Of a stretch of 64,000 nt of DNA, positions 27,907 to 36,090 are shown piece by piece; within the stretch, counting starts at the first letter, position 1, and each line of letters starts with the position of its first letter. The DNA is from Marivita cryptomonadis (GTDB lineage: Bacteria > Pseudomonadota > Alphaproteobacteria > Rhodobacterales > Rhodobacteraceae): contig NZ_JFKD01000014.1 in NCBI RefSeq assembly GCF_002115725.1, positions 61,565 to 125,564 of the forward strand, written 5' to 3'. The translations under genes and the position numbers were made by a program. The notes beneath the pieces were generated by a model. That model was not told the origin of the DNA, did not search any database, and worked only from the letters and a program-made list of their open reading frames with translations.

Positions 27907-28628
27907 GGCAGGCGCGCGAACAGATCGCCTGATGGCGCGTCAGCTGGAAGAGCGGACAGCCAGTCTCGCAACGCATCCCCATCGCGCCAGTCGGACCACA
28001 GGAAGCCAGAACGCTCACCGACAACGGGATTGAACCGGTACGGACCAAGCTCTTCGATACGGGTGATCACGGCCTCGGTCAGATGCACGAACTCGGGAAG
28101 ATACTCTACCGAGAGCATCGGTATTGCTTGTGACAGGCCTGAAAGCACATCAAGCTCGAAGCCTTCGACATCTATTTTGACGTAAGCGGGCACGCCGTGC
28201 GTCGCGATGAGGCTGTCAAGCGTGAGCATCCTGACTGTTTCCGTCTGATCCCAGCGGACATGGGCGAAACCGAGCGCTGCGTGGGCATCCGCGACAAAAG
28301 TTGATTGAAGCGAGGACACCGTTGGGTGGCGCGAGGACACGGACATTTCTGCCATGGCCTCGGCACCGCCCGCTGCAGCTTCGATCAGAACCACGTCCTT
28401 GGGCAGTGTAAGGCGAAGATAGCGCGCAAAAAGCGGTTGTGGCTCAAGGGCGACCACCCGTGCTCCGACGCGCCGCATCGCCCGCGTCCGCGAGCCAACA
28501 TGAGCACCCACGTCAAACACCAGATCACCGGAACGCAAGGTTTGCGCGTAAAAGCGCCGCCACGCGCCGACCGTCAAAGGATTGTGGTATATTACAAGGG
28601 ATCTCATGAGGCCGAGCCAGCGCTGCAT
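27903..28628 (-). CDS. FkbM family methyltransferase
   Basis: A 241-residue SAM-dependent methyltransferase. Motif I is LVFDVGAHVGSRTRAMRR, followed by VVALEPQPLFARYL, and the FkbM signature VKIDVEGFELDVLSGL is in the second half. FkbM enzymes O-methylate sugars or polyketide hydroxyls. The gene runs opposite to its neighbours and is divergent from ribA, with 94 bases between the two starts. Together with the glycosyltransferase and the phosphatase it suggests a methylated glycan or glycolipid. Confidence 0.88.
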   Translation of the reverse strand: MQRWLGLMRSLVIYHNPLTVGAWRRFYAQTLRSGDLVFDVGAHVGSRTRAMRRVGARVVALEPQPLFARYLRLTLPKDVVLIEAAAGGAEAMAEMSVSSRHPTVSSLQSTFVADAHAALGFAHVRWDQTETVRMLTLDSLIATHGVPAYVKIDVEGFELDVLSGLSQAIPMLSVEYLPEFVHLTEAVITRIEELGPYRFNPVVGERSGFLWSDWRDGDALRDWLSALPADAPSGDLFARLP

Positions 28629-28722
28629 ACCTTCAGCCTTTCCGAAATGTCCCGTTAAAAGATAGCGCGCCCGCGCGTTCGTCCAGTCACAGGCCTTGCC
28701 TGCGCTGCAACCGCTCTAAGTT

Positions 28723-29919
28723 ATGATGCCTGAACGAAATTACAGGTCACCAATGCCGTCAAGCCCGCTTGTCTCATCCGCGGCCGCAATAAAGCGGTCT
28801 GACCCACCCGAAGAAAGCCCCTTTCCCCTTCCGCTTGCGCCGCGCGGGATCGAGATCCTGTTGCGCATGCAAAGCGACCTTAGACTGGGGCTTCCGGTCA
28901 TCCTCAAAGACGGCGAGAGCCATACGTTGGTCGCTCTTGTCGAAAGCCTCACCGACGCGCGTTACGTCGCGATGACGGAAATCGGTCATCCCGAATTGGT
29001 TTTGACCCGGCGCCGCGCCGAAGCACTGGGCATCCAACAAACAATGCAGAGCGATAGCTTGTGGTTTCGGGTGCCGGCGGGAAAGGATCTTGGCTGGATA
29101 GCACGTGTCGCAGGTCAAAATGGGCTGGATGGTGCTGGCCATTTCAGCAGTCTGCCCATCCCAAACATTGGGAAATCAATTCATCAAACTGCGATTGCGC
29201 TTGCGAAGACTGTTAAGGCCATACCGGCAATCCTGTGTGTGCAATTGAACGGTCACGACATGGGCAGCATTTCCGAACTTGGCCTGACGACAATGCCCAT
29301 CGACCTTGCGATCAAGGCGTTGGATGCGGCGGGCACGCAGTCCCAAGTCAGTTCGGCGCAGTTGCCGATGGACGCTGCATTAGCTGGACGCGTGCATGTC
29401 TTTCGGCCCGATAACGGTGGGCCTGAGCACTATGCCATCGTAATCGGGCAACCCGACTTGTCCGGCTCTGTCACGGTTCGTCTGCATTCGGCCTGTTTCA
29501 CCGGTGATGTGCTGGGCAGTCTCAAATGCGACTGTGGTCCGCAACTGCGCGCGGCTATGACGAAGATGGCATCTGGCGGAGGCGGGGTGCTTGTCTACCT
29601 CAATCAGGAAGGTCGTGGCATTGGGCTTGCCAACAAGATGCGCGCCTACGCGCTGCAGGATGCGGGCCTCGACACGGTCGAGGCGAACCATTGGCTTGGC
29701 TTTGAAGACGATCAACGCGATTTTCGGACCGGTGGCCAAATTCTGCAGAACATGGGCATCAACCGCGTTCGGCTGATCACGAACAATCCGGCCAAAGTGG
29801 CAAGCCTTGCTGCTCAGGGAGTTGAGGTAACAGAGCGGGTGCCGCTGAACGTCGGCCAGACAGCGCAGAACGCGCATTACTTGTCCACCAAGGTCCTCAA
29901 GTCAGGCCACCTGCTGTGA
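28723..29919 (+). CDS. ribA: GTP cyclohydrolase II
   Basis: A 398-residue enzyme opening GTP to the diaminopyrimidine that begins riboflavin synthesis. The catalytic domain is the C-terminal half: the zinc site CFTGDVLGSLKCDCG (C-x10-C-x-C), NQEGRGIGLANKMRAYALQD, and the C-terminal IRLITNNPAKV-like stretch (VRLITNNPAKVASL). The N-terminal ~190 residues look like a degenerate RibB-like domain, as in stand-alone alphaproteobacterial RibA. ATG 28723 is used; ATG 28753 is an alternative. Its stop overlaps the GTG of the dehydrogenase gene, making it the head of a five-gene operon that is not a standard riboflavin operon. Confidence 0.9.
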   Translation: MMPERNYRSPMPSSPLVSSAAAIKRSDPPEESPFPLPLAPRGIEILLRMQSDLRLGLPVILKDGESHTLVALVESLTDARYVAMTEIGHPELVLTRRRAEALGIQQTMQSDSLWFRVPAGKDLGWIARVAGQNGLDGAGHFSSLPIPNIGKSIHQTAIALAKTVKAIPAILCVQLNGHDMGSISELGLTTMPIDLAIKALDAAGTQSQVSSAQLPMDAALAGRVHVFRPDNGGPEHYAIVIGQPDLSGSVTVRLHSACFTGDVLGSLKCDCGPQLRAAMTKMASGGGGVLVYLNQEGRGIGLANKMRAYALQDAGLDTVEANHWLGFEDDQRDFRTGGQILQNMGINRVRLITNNPAKVASLAAQGVEVTERVPLNVGQTAQNAHYLSTKVLKSGHLL

Positions 29920-30872
29920 CACATGCTCTTGCACTCTGGTGTGTGGGCATGGGCACTGCCGAGATTCGTCCCGGCAGCCTCGGCGACGGCGTGCTGGTTG
30001 AAACTCTGTTTTCCGGCATCAGCCGCGGCACGGAGCGTTTGGTGTTCGAAGGACGCGTCCCCGCTTCGGAATATGAACGCATGTGCGGCCCGGCCATGGA
30101 GGGTGCTTTCCCATTTCCCGTCAAATACGGTTACAATGTCGTTGGCCGTATCGCGGAGGGTCCGAATAAGGGACAATTGGTCTTTGCGCTGCATCCTCAC
30201 CAGTCGTGCTTCCGTTCGTCCGAGTCCGCCTTGGTCCCTTTGCCCCAGAATGTCCCTCCTGATCGCGCCGTGTTGGGCGCAAACATGGAAACGGCTCTCA
30301 ACCTTCTGTGGGACAGTGGTGCCGCCGCAGGAGACCGTATTGCAGTAATCGGGGCGGGGGTTGTCGGCGCGCTTGTGGCCTACCTTGCGTCGCAGCTGCC
30401 GGGGGCCGAGGTCACGTTGGTTGACCTGAATCCAGAACGATCTTCACTTGCCGAGGGTCTGGGGTGCCAGTTTTCTCTGCCAGAACATGCCCCGAAGGAT
30501 TGCGACGTGGTGTTCCACCTGTCGGCCAGTCCTGCGGGCCTTGCCACGGCAATCGATTGCGCGGGGATGGAGGCGACTGTTGTCGAAGGAAGCTGGTACG
30601 GTGATACGAAGACATCAGTACCGCTCGGGGGCGCGTTCCACTCTCGGCGTCTGCGGATTTGCAGCTCGCAGGTGGGGCACATTCCCCCGAAGCGTGCCCC
30701 GCGCTGGAGTTACGGGCGCCGAATGGCCAAGGCTCTGGAGTTGCTCGCTGATCCAGTTCTCGACACGCTTATTTCAGGCGAAACATCACTCAACGAGTTG
30801 CCCGATCACTACGGCGGGATTTTGTCTGACCCCGCTACGCTCTGCCACCGTATTCGCTATGACTTACCCTGA
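29916..30872 (+). CDS. Medium-chain dehydrogenase/reductase family protein
   Basis: A 318-residue MDR-fold oxidoreductase with an N-terminal GroES-like domain and a Rossmann domain with AVIGAGVVGALVAYL near residue 148. The structural-zinc cysteine cluster of classical alcohol dehydrogenases is absent, and the usual Cys/His catalytic zinc ligands are not in place (ISRGTER instead). The closest resemblance I see is to BchC-like dehydrogenases. It starts with GTG overlapping the ribA stop and is followed 9 bases later by the PTPS-like gene. It probably oxidises or reduces an intermediate of the same pathway; the substrate is not known. Confidence 0.75.
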   Translation: MTHALALWCVGMGTAEIRPGSLGDGVLVETLFSGISRGTERLVFEGRVPASEYERMCGPAMEGAFPFPVKYGYNVVGRIAEGPNKGQLVFALHPHQSCFRSSESALVPLPQNVPPDRAVLGANMETALNLLWDSGAAAGDRIAVIGAGVVGALVAYLASQLPGAEVTLVDLNPERSSLAEGLGCQFSLPEHAPKDCDVVFHLSASPAGLATAIDCAGMEATVVEGSWYGDTKTSVPLGGAFHSRRLRICSSQVGHIPPKRAPRWSYGRRMAKALELLADPVLDTLISGETSLNELPDHYGGILSDPATLCHRIRYDLP

Positions 30873-30881
30873 GGAGTTACC

Positions 30882-31277
30882 ATGTTCGCTGTAGAAGTCC
30901 GAGACCACATCATGATCGGCCATTCGCTGCCATCGCCCGTATTCGGCCCTGCGCAGGGCATGCACGGTGCGACGTTTACGGTGGATGCCGCGTTTTTCAC
31001 TGACGATATCGACGAGCATGGTTTGGTCGTGGATATCGGTCTTGCGACCGAAGCTTTGGCCGAAACGCTGGCACCGCTACGCTACAAAAACCTTGACGAG
31101 GTGCCTGAATTCAAGGGCAAGTTCACGACCACTGAGTTTCTGTGCGGTCACATTTTCAAGACTCTGGCGGATCACGTCAGAACAGGAAAGCTGGCCGACA
31201 ATTCTCGGGTCAAGAAAATCCGCATCATGCTTCATGAAAGCCATGTGGCCCGGGCCTGGTACGAGGCAGAGGTCTGA
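30882..31277 (+). CDS. 6-pyruvoyl-tetrahydropterin synthase/QueD-fold protein, divergent
   Basis: A 131-residue T-fold protein of the PTPS/QueD family. Matching landmarks are IMIGHSL (first zinc His), GMHGATF (aligned to the usual C-x3-HGH), TTTEFLCGHIF and LHESHVARAWYE near the C-terminus (conserved pterin-binding Glu). Two normally essential residues are missing: the catalytic Cys four positions before the His is Ala, and the second His of HGH is Ala. So it is unlikely to be a normal PTPS or QueD. It may bind a pterin or pyrimidine in another reaction. It lies 9 bases after the dehydrogenase and 3 before the methyltransferase gene. Confidence 0.8.
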   Translation: MFAVEVRDHIMIGHSLPSPVFGPAQGMHGATFTVDAAFFTDDIDEHGLVVDIGLATEALAETLAPLRYKNLDEVPEFKGKFTTTEFLCGHIFKTLADHVRTGKLADNSRVKKIRIMLHESHVARAWYEAEV

Positions 31278-31280
31278 GCC

Positions 31281-32072
31281 ATGGGATTTTCTGCCGAATG
31301 GTTGTCCCTGCGCGAACCCGCTGATCGCGCTGCGCGCGATGAGGCGCTCGCACGGCAGGCGGCCATGGCGGCAGGTCCCAACCCACTTGTGGTGGATTTA
31401 GGATGTGGGACAGGCGCAACTTGGCGCGCGCTTGCGCCTTATTTTCCATCTGAGGCGCGTTGGCGCTTTATCGACAACGATCCCGCACTGCTGGCCGAAG
31501 CGGGCCGTGTTGCCGGGGGAAACGCTGACTTGGTTGAGGCGGATCTTGGCCAGATGAACACAGTGCCTTTGGATGGGGCTTCTCTTGTCACCGCATCCGC
31601 ATTGTTGGACCTCATGCCAGAGGCTTGGGTGGCGAACTTGGCAGGGCGGCTGAACGTCCCGTTCTATGCGACCCTCAACTATGATGGGCGCATGTCGTGG
31701 GATCCTGAACATCAAGATGATGCCGCGGTGACTGCAGCCTTCAATCTGCATCAGGTGGGTGACAAAGGCATAGGACCGGCGCTTGGACCACATTCAGTCA
31801 CGCGGACAATGGCGCTCTTCGAGGCGGCGGGTTTCACGGTCTTGCGCGCAGACAGCGCTTGGGTGCTTGGACCCGACATGGCGCCGTTGCAGCGTGAACT
31901 GACAGATGGGATCGCTCAGGCCGCTGCCGAAGCGGGCGCTCGAGACACCGCCGCATCTTGGGGGGGTCACCGCCATGCCAGGGCTGATCGCACGCAGTGC
32001 CGTATCGGCCATATCGACATTCTGGCCCTACCATCCGGGAATTTGCAGGAGAGCACCCATGTCCTTCGTTGA
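31281..32072 (+). CDS. Class I SAM-dependent methyltransferase
   Basis: A 263-residue Rossmann-fold methyltransferase. Motif I LVVDLGCGTGATWRAL (residues ~35-50), the acidic end of strand 2 (RFIDNDPALL) and VEADLG are intact. The acceptor-binding part has no family I can name. The 3' end overlaps the RibD-like gene by 14 bases. In this operon the likely acceptor is the heterocycle made by the neighbours, but that is inference. Confidence 0.82.
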   Translation: MGFSAEWLSLREPADRAARDEALARQAAMAAGPNPLVVDLGCGTGATWRALAPYFPSEARWRFIDNDPALLAEAGRVAGGNADLVEADLGQMNTVPLDGASLVTASALLDLMPEAWVANLAGRLNVPFYATLNYDGRMSWDPEHQDDAAVTAAFNLHQVGDKGIGPALGPHSVTRTMALFEAAGFTVLRADSAWVLGPDMAPLQRELTDGIAQAAAEAGARDTAASWGGHRHARADRTQCRIGHIDILALPSGNLQESTHVLR

Positions 32073-32883
32073 CGTCACGCCACGGGTTTGGCAGCGCTTG
32101 CTGGACGTCAGGTACGGACTTGCGTGCCCGTGCTGCGGGCGCTGGAGCCCCGGCGAGAAAGCGGCACTGGAGCTCTACGGTCCTCTTGCGCGACGTGACA
32201 TCGGGCCGATGACCATAGGCCAGATCGGCCAGTCACTGGACGGTCGCGTGGCAACCATCTCAGGCGACGCCCGGGATGTGTCTGGCCCTGACGGGTTGGC
32301 ACATCTGCACAGGATACGCGCACTAGTCGATGGTGTGGTCATCGGCGTTCGGACAGCGCTGCACGATTCACCAAGGCTGACGGTTCGCCTCTGTGAAGGA
32401 CAAAACCCGGCCCGCGTGGTGATTGATCCGCAAGGACGGCTGTCTGATGACGCGCCGGTCTTTGCCGATGATGGAACTCGAAAGTTCGTGATACAAGGGG
32501 TCGACAGGGCTCGGCCCACAGGCGTCACCGTCATTCGGCTGGATGCACATGATAACAAGTTCGATCCTCGACAGATCTCGGTCGCGCTGCGCGCTGAGGG
32601 GCTGCGGAACCTGCTTGTCGAAGGGGGATCTATCACGATTTCCCGATTTCTCGAGGCAGGGCTTCTGACCCGACTTCAGGTGGCTGTGGCTCCGCTTCTC
32701 ATTGGTGGAGGCCCCCAGGGTCTGACAATGCCTTCGCCAAGCGAGAAACTCTCGGATGCGATCCGCCCGGATATGCGCGTGTTTTCGATTGGCTCGGATG
32801 TCGTTTTTGACTGTGGTCTCACGGCTGAGGCTGCTGCTGCCAAAGAGCCAATGCACGCAATTCAGGGAAGCGCGGTGCGTTGA
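32059..32883 (+). CDS. RibD C-terminal-type pyrimidine reductase family protein
   Basis: A 274-residue NADPH-dependent reductase of the RibD_C (dihydrofolate-reductase-like) family, the type that reduces the ribosyl sidechain of the aminopyrimidine in riboflavin synthesis. Motifs are IGQSLDGRVATISGD, LHRIRALVDGVVIGVRTALHDSPRLTVR and LLVEGGSITISRFL. No deaminase domain is present; instead the first 45 residues carry a CPCCGRW cysteine cluster not usual for the family, a possible metal site. ATG 32059 follows aggaga and lies inside the methyltransferase gene. It closes the operon. Confidence 0.85.
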   Translation: MSFVDVTPRVWQRLLDVRYGLACPCCGRWSPGEKAALELYGPLARRDIGPMTIGQIGQSLDGRVATISGDARDVSGPDGLAHLHRIRALVDGVVIGVRTALHDSPRLTVRLCEGQNPARVVIDPQGRLSDDAPVFADDGTRKFVIQGVDRARPTGVTVIRLDAHDNKFDPRQISVALRAEGLRNLLVEGGSITISRFLEAGLLTRLQVAVAPLLIGGGPQGLTMPSPSEKLSDAIRPDMRVFSIGSDVVFDCGLTAEAAAAKEPMHAIQGSAVR

Positions 32884-32916
32884 ACGGATCGTGGGCAGAT
32901 TTCGCGCTTAGCCTGC

Positions 32917-33166
32917 TGTCAGTTTCGTGGACAGAGGGCTAGGTTTGCATAATTTGGTCCTTCAACGCCATGGGGTCTAGGTCGCCCAGCTTTGAATGGC
33001 GTGGCCTTAGATTGTAGAAGCGCTCGATGTGGTCGAGCAAATTGCCATGAGCGCTCGTCGCGCGTCTGGTAGACCTTGCGGGTGGTGCGCTCGATTTTCA
33101 GCGACGAGATGAAACTCTCCATTGCCGAGTTATCCCACACGTTGCCCGCCCGGCTCATTGAGCAGG
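32917..33166 (-). mobile_element. Decayed IS3-family transposase (orfB C-terminal remnant)
   Basis: On the minus strand from 33158 the frame reads MSRAGNVWDNSAMESFISSL, then KIERTTRKVYQTRDE, the classic D-D-E integrase end of IS3-family OrfB. A frameshift follows; the reading continues in another frame as HGNLLDHIERFYNLRPRHS down to about 32940. Everything upstream (orfA and the first part of orfB) is missing at ~33166. TGTCCACGAAACTG-like bases just beyond may be the terminal repeat. It is inactive. It separates the riboflavin-like operon from the tungstate transporter region. Confidence 0.8.
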
Positions 33167-33692
33167 TGACCTAACGAACCATTACGCTGGGTGCGGCGAG
33201 ACCTGCACTGCAACCTGTGCGGCGATCCGGTTCTGCAGATCAAATAAGTCACCAGAGGAGAAACCCGATGCACCGCATTTGCATCAGCCAAAACTGGTAA
33301 TCTTCCCGACCAATAGGCGGCTTGATGCTGGCGGACATGCCCCGCGCTGCAATACCATCAACGGCCAGAAAGGCGTGCCCATGGGCATCGGAAGCATCCG
33401 AGGGGCCTGACTGGCACGTGGGAGAAAGGCCCGGTCGGGATCAAAATACCTTGCCGCAAATGCTGCCCGCCATTCGGTCTGCTGCTCACGCTGGCGATTT
33501 TTGGACCATTGTCGCGCGGATCATTGGTATTCTCGACATAGGTTTCCGTAAAAAATGCAGTTATTCGCACCTTATCGCTTTGCTGTTTTAGTAAATTACC
33601 TGTCTAATGTTGATCAATTCCAGCCTTGAACTTCTGTTTCGTAGCTGCATAGCTGTTCTGGTGCCGGAAAATATGCAGTCATAGGGAATATC
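33167..33692 (+). other. Degenerate region between IS remnant and tupB
   Basis: No intact gene. Plus-strand frames give two protein-like tails, one ending at 33247 (EPLRWVRRDLHCNLCGDP then VLQIK) and another around 33355-33410 (NTINGQKGVPMGIGSIRGA), and the minus strand at 33270-33420 also reads smoothly. None is long enough to identify. They are probably pieces of genes broken by the insertion and later deletion. The last ~100 bases, AT-richer than the surroundings, should carry the tup promoter. Confidence 0.3.
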
Positions 33693-34400
33693 TTGCAAAG
33701 TATTTGGGAAGCATTGAGCCTTGCAGTTGCCCTTGTGTTGTCTGGCGATGCGGATTTGCTCGAGATCGTACTGCTCTCGCTCCGGGTCAGTCTTACGGCA
33801 ACGGCGATCGCGTGCCTGATCGGACTGCCGATTGGAGCGCTTGTGGCCATAGGTCGGTTTCGGGGGCGCAGTGCGGTTTTGATTGTGATGAATGCTCTGA
33901 TGGGGCTGCCGCCGGTTGTTGTGGGTCTGCTGGTTTACCTGCACCTGTCGCGGTCAGGACCTCTGGGTTTCCTTGGTTTGCTGTACACACCGACAGCGAT
34001 GATTATCGCGCAGACCATCCTCATCGCGCCAATCGTGGCGGCGTTGTCGCGGCAAGTGCTGGAAGACCTGCATGCGGAATATGCCGAGCAGTTCCGTTCT
34101 CTTTGTCTGACGCGGCTGCAGACGGTGCAGGCGCTTTTGTGGGATGCACGTTACTCACTCCTGACCGTCGGTCTGGCCGGGTTCGGCCGTGCCGTCGCAG
34201 AGGTCGGGGCGGTGATCATCGTTGGCGGCAATATCGACCACCTGACGCGCGTTATGACGACGGCGATTGCGCTGGAGACATCCAAGGGCGATCTGGCGCT
34301 GGCGCTGGCGCTTGGTATCATTCTTCTGGTGATCGCGCTTGGCGTGAATGCGGCGGTGCAATCGGTCCGCATGACGGCTGCAAGGCAGGCCTATGTCTGA
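33693..34400 (+). CDS. tupB: Tungstate ABC transporter permease
   Basis: A 235-residue membrane permease with about five helices, of the TupB/ModB-like class. The cytoplasmic EAA-type loop EQFRSLCLTRLQTVQALLW and the C-terminal IIVGGNIDHLTRVMTTAIAL are typical of TupB. It starts with TTG, preceded by taggga. It overlaps tupC by 8 bases. The genes run in the order permease, ATPase, binding protein. Confidence 0.88.
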   Translation: MQSIWEALSLAVALVLSGDADLLEIVLLSLRVSLTATAIACLIGLPIGALVAIGRFRGRSAVLIVMNALMGLPPVVVGLLVYLHLSRSGPLGFLGLLYTPTAMIIAQTILIAPIVAALSRQVLEDLHAEYAEQFRSLCLTRLQTVQALLWDARYSLLTVGLAGFGRAVAEVGAVIIVGGNIDHLTRVMTTAIALETSKGDLALALALGIILLVIALGVNAAVQSVRMTAARQAYV

Positions 34401-35148
34401 CGCAATGACCATGACAGGCGTTGCAGGGGCTGCCGATACGCAAAGTTCGCCCATCCTGCCGCTTTCGGTTCGAGATGTCGTGTTGCGTTTCGGCGATGTG
34501 ACCGTGCTTGATGGCGTGTCTCTCGATCTTGGCACGTCTGGATGCACAGTAGTCATGGGGCCAAATGGGTCTGGAAAAAGCCTGCTTCTCAAATTGCTCC
34601 ACGGACTGATCCAACCATCCGAGGGCCAGCTACTTTGGGGTCGTCATTCGGCGACGGAAGTCACCGCGCGGCAAGCGCTGGTGTTCCAGAAGCCGGTCCT
34701 GTTGCGCCGGTCCGTGGCTGCCAACATCGACTTTGTTCTGAACGCGCGTGGCAAGGCGCGTGCCCGGCGCGATGCGCTGCTTGATCATGTGGGTCTTGCG
34801 CACAAGGCGGACCAACCAGCGCGTCTGCTGTCTGGCGGTGAGGCGCAGCGCTTGGCGTTGGCACGTGCGCTTGCCACCGATCCGGAGGTTTTGTTCCTCG
34901 ATGAGCCAACAGCCAGCCTCGACCCGGCTTCAGTGCTTGCAATCGAACGGATCGTAAGTGACGCGCGCGGGCGCGGTGTTCGCATCATCTTCGTAACCCA
35001 TGACATGGGGCAGGCCCGGCGCATGGCCGATGATGTCGTCTTCCTCCACAGGGGGCGTGTGGCCGAGCATAGTACGGCGGCTGAGTTTTTCCCCAAGCCA
35101 AGCTGTGCTGCGGCGCGGGAATACCTGAACGGCGGGATCGTCGTCTGA
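34393..35148 (+). CDS. tupC: Tungstate ABC transporter ATP-binding protein
   Basis: A 251-residue ABC ATPase. Walker A is GPNGSGKSLLLK, the Q-loop is VFQKP, the signature is LSGGEAQRLALARAL and Walker B is EVLFLDEPTASLDP, with the switch His in IIFVTHDMGQ. All are intact. It powers uptake through TupB. No regulatory C-terminal domain is present. Confidence 0.9.
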   Translation: MSDAMTMTGVAGAADTQSSPILPLSVRDVVLRFGDVTVLDGVSLDLGTSGCTVVMGPNGSGKSLLLKLLHGLIQPSEGQLLWGRHSATEVTARQALVFQKPVLLRRSVAANIDFVLNARGKARARRDALLDHVGLAHKADQPARLLSGGEAQRLALARALATDPEVLFLDEPTASLDPASVLAIERIVSDARGRGVRIIFVTHDMGQARRMADDVVFLHRGRVAEHSTAAEFFPKPSCAAAREYLNGGIVV

Positions 35149-35183
35149 CACAGGCACAATAAACCAAAAAGGGAGAGACCAAC

Positions 35184-36002
35184 GTGCTTAATCAACACCT
35201 GACTGCGACCACAATCGCCCTGTTCATTGGTGGCGCAGTATGGGCGCAGGATCAGTCCATCATCGTCCAGTCGACCACATCGACTGCGAACTCGGGTCTC
35301 TATGACCATCTTCTGCCGATCTTTCAGGCGGAAACCGGCATTCAGGTCAATGTCGTGGCCGTGGGCACCGGACAGGCGATCAAGAACGCCGAAAACTGCG
35401 ATGGCGACGTGTTGCTTGTTCACGCGAAGGCATCCGAGGAGAAATTCGTCGCCGACGGGTTTGGCACGAAGCGGACGGATCTGATGTATAATGATTTCGT
35501 TGTGGTTGGCCCCGCTGCAGACCCGGCGGGCGTCGCCGGTATGAATGATGTGCAGGGTGCGCTGGCCAAAATCGCTGACGGAGGCGCGTTGTTTGCATCA
35601 CGCGGCGACGACAGTGGGACGCACAAAAAGGAAATGGCGCTTTGGGCGGACAGCGGTGTCGACCCGAGTGCAGCCAGTGGCGGATGGTATCGTGAAACCG
35701 GCTCGGGCATGGGTGCAACGCTCAATGCTGGGATTGGCATGGGGGCCTATGTCATGACGGACCGTGCCACCTGGATCAGCTTCGCGAACAAGCAGGACTA
35801 CCAGATTGCGGTTCAAGGCGATGAGGATATGTTTAACCAGTACGGCGTAATCCCCGTGAACCCCGCGAGATGCCCATCAGTGAACGTGGATGCCGCGCAG
35901 ACCTTTGCCGATTGGCTGGTTTCGGACGAAGGACAGGACGCCATTGCAGGTTACAAAGTGGCTGACCAACAGCTGTTCTTCCCCAACGCGCCTGACAGCT
36001 GA
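35184..36002 (+). CDS. tupA: Tungstate ABC transporter substrate-binding protein
   Basis: A 272-residue periplasmic protein with a signal peptide (cleavage after about AVWA). The mature start IIVQSTTSTANSGLYDHLLP carries the TTS-type oxyanion motif characteristic of TupA, and SRGDDSGTHKKEMALW is the second ligand-binding segment. TupA proteins bind tungstate with very high affinity. It starts with GTG after gggagaga. No tungsten enzyme is in the window, so the user of the metal lies elsewhere; molybdate cannot be excluded. Confidence 0.9.
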   Translation: MLNQHLTATTIALFIGGAVWAQDQSIIVQSTTSTANSGLYDHLLPIFQAETGIQVNVVAVGTGQAIKNAENCDGDVLLVHAKASEEKFVADGFGTKRTDLMYNDFVVVGPAADPAGVAGMNDVQGALAKIADGGALFASRGDDSGTHKKEMALWADSGVDPSAASGGWYRETGSGMGATLNAGIGMGAYVMTDRATWISFANKQDYQIAVQGDEDMFNQYGVIPVNPARCPSVNVDAAQTFADWLVSDEGQDAIAGYKVADQQLFFPNAPDS

Positions 36003-36012
36003 TGACTGCCGG

Positions 36013-36033
36013 GGCGGATGTTTCAGATCCGCC
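36013..36033. terminator. Stem-loop between convergent tupA and EamA genes
   Basis: Seven-base inverted repeat ggcggat/atccgcc around a 7-base loop, 11 bases after the tupA stop. The convergent gene ends at 36091. No T-run follows, so if it terminates it does so weakly or in both directions. Confidence 0.35.
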
Positions 36034-36090
36034 TCGCATGATTATCGAAGGACGCCTGTTGGCTGCTTTGGGACGTGTCTCAGATCATCC

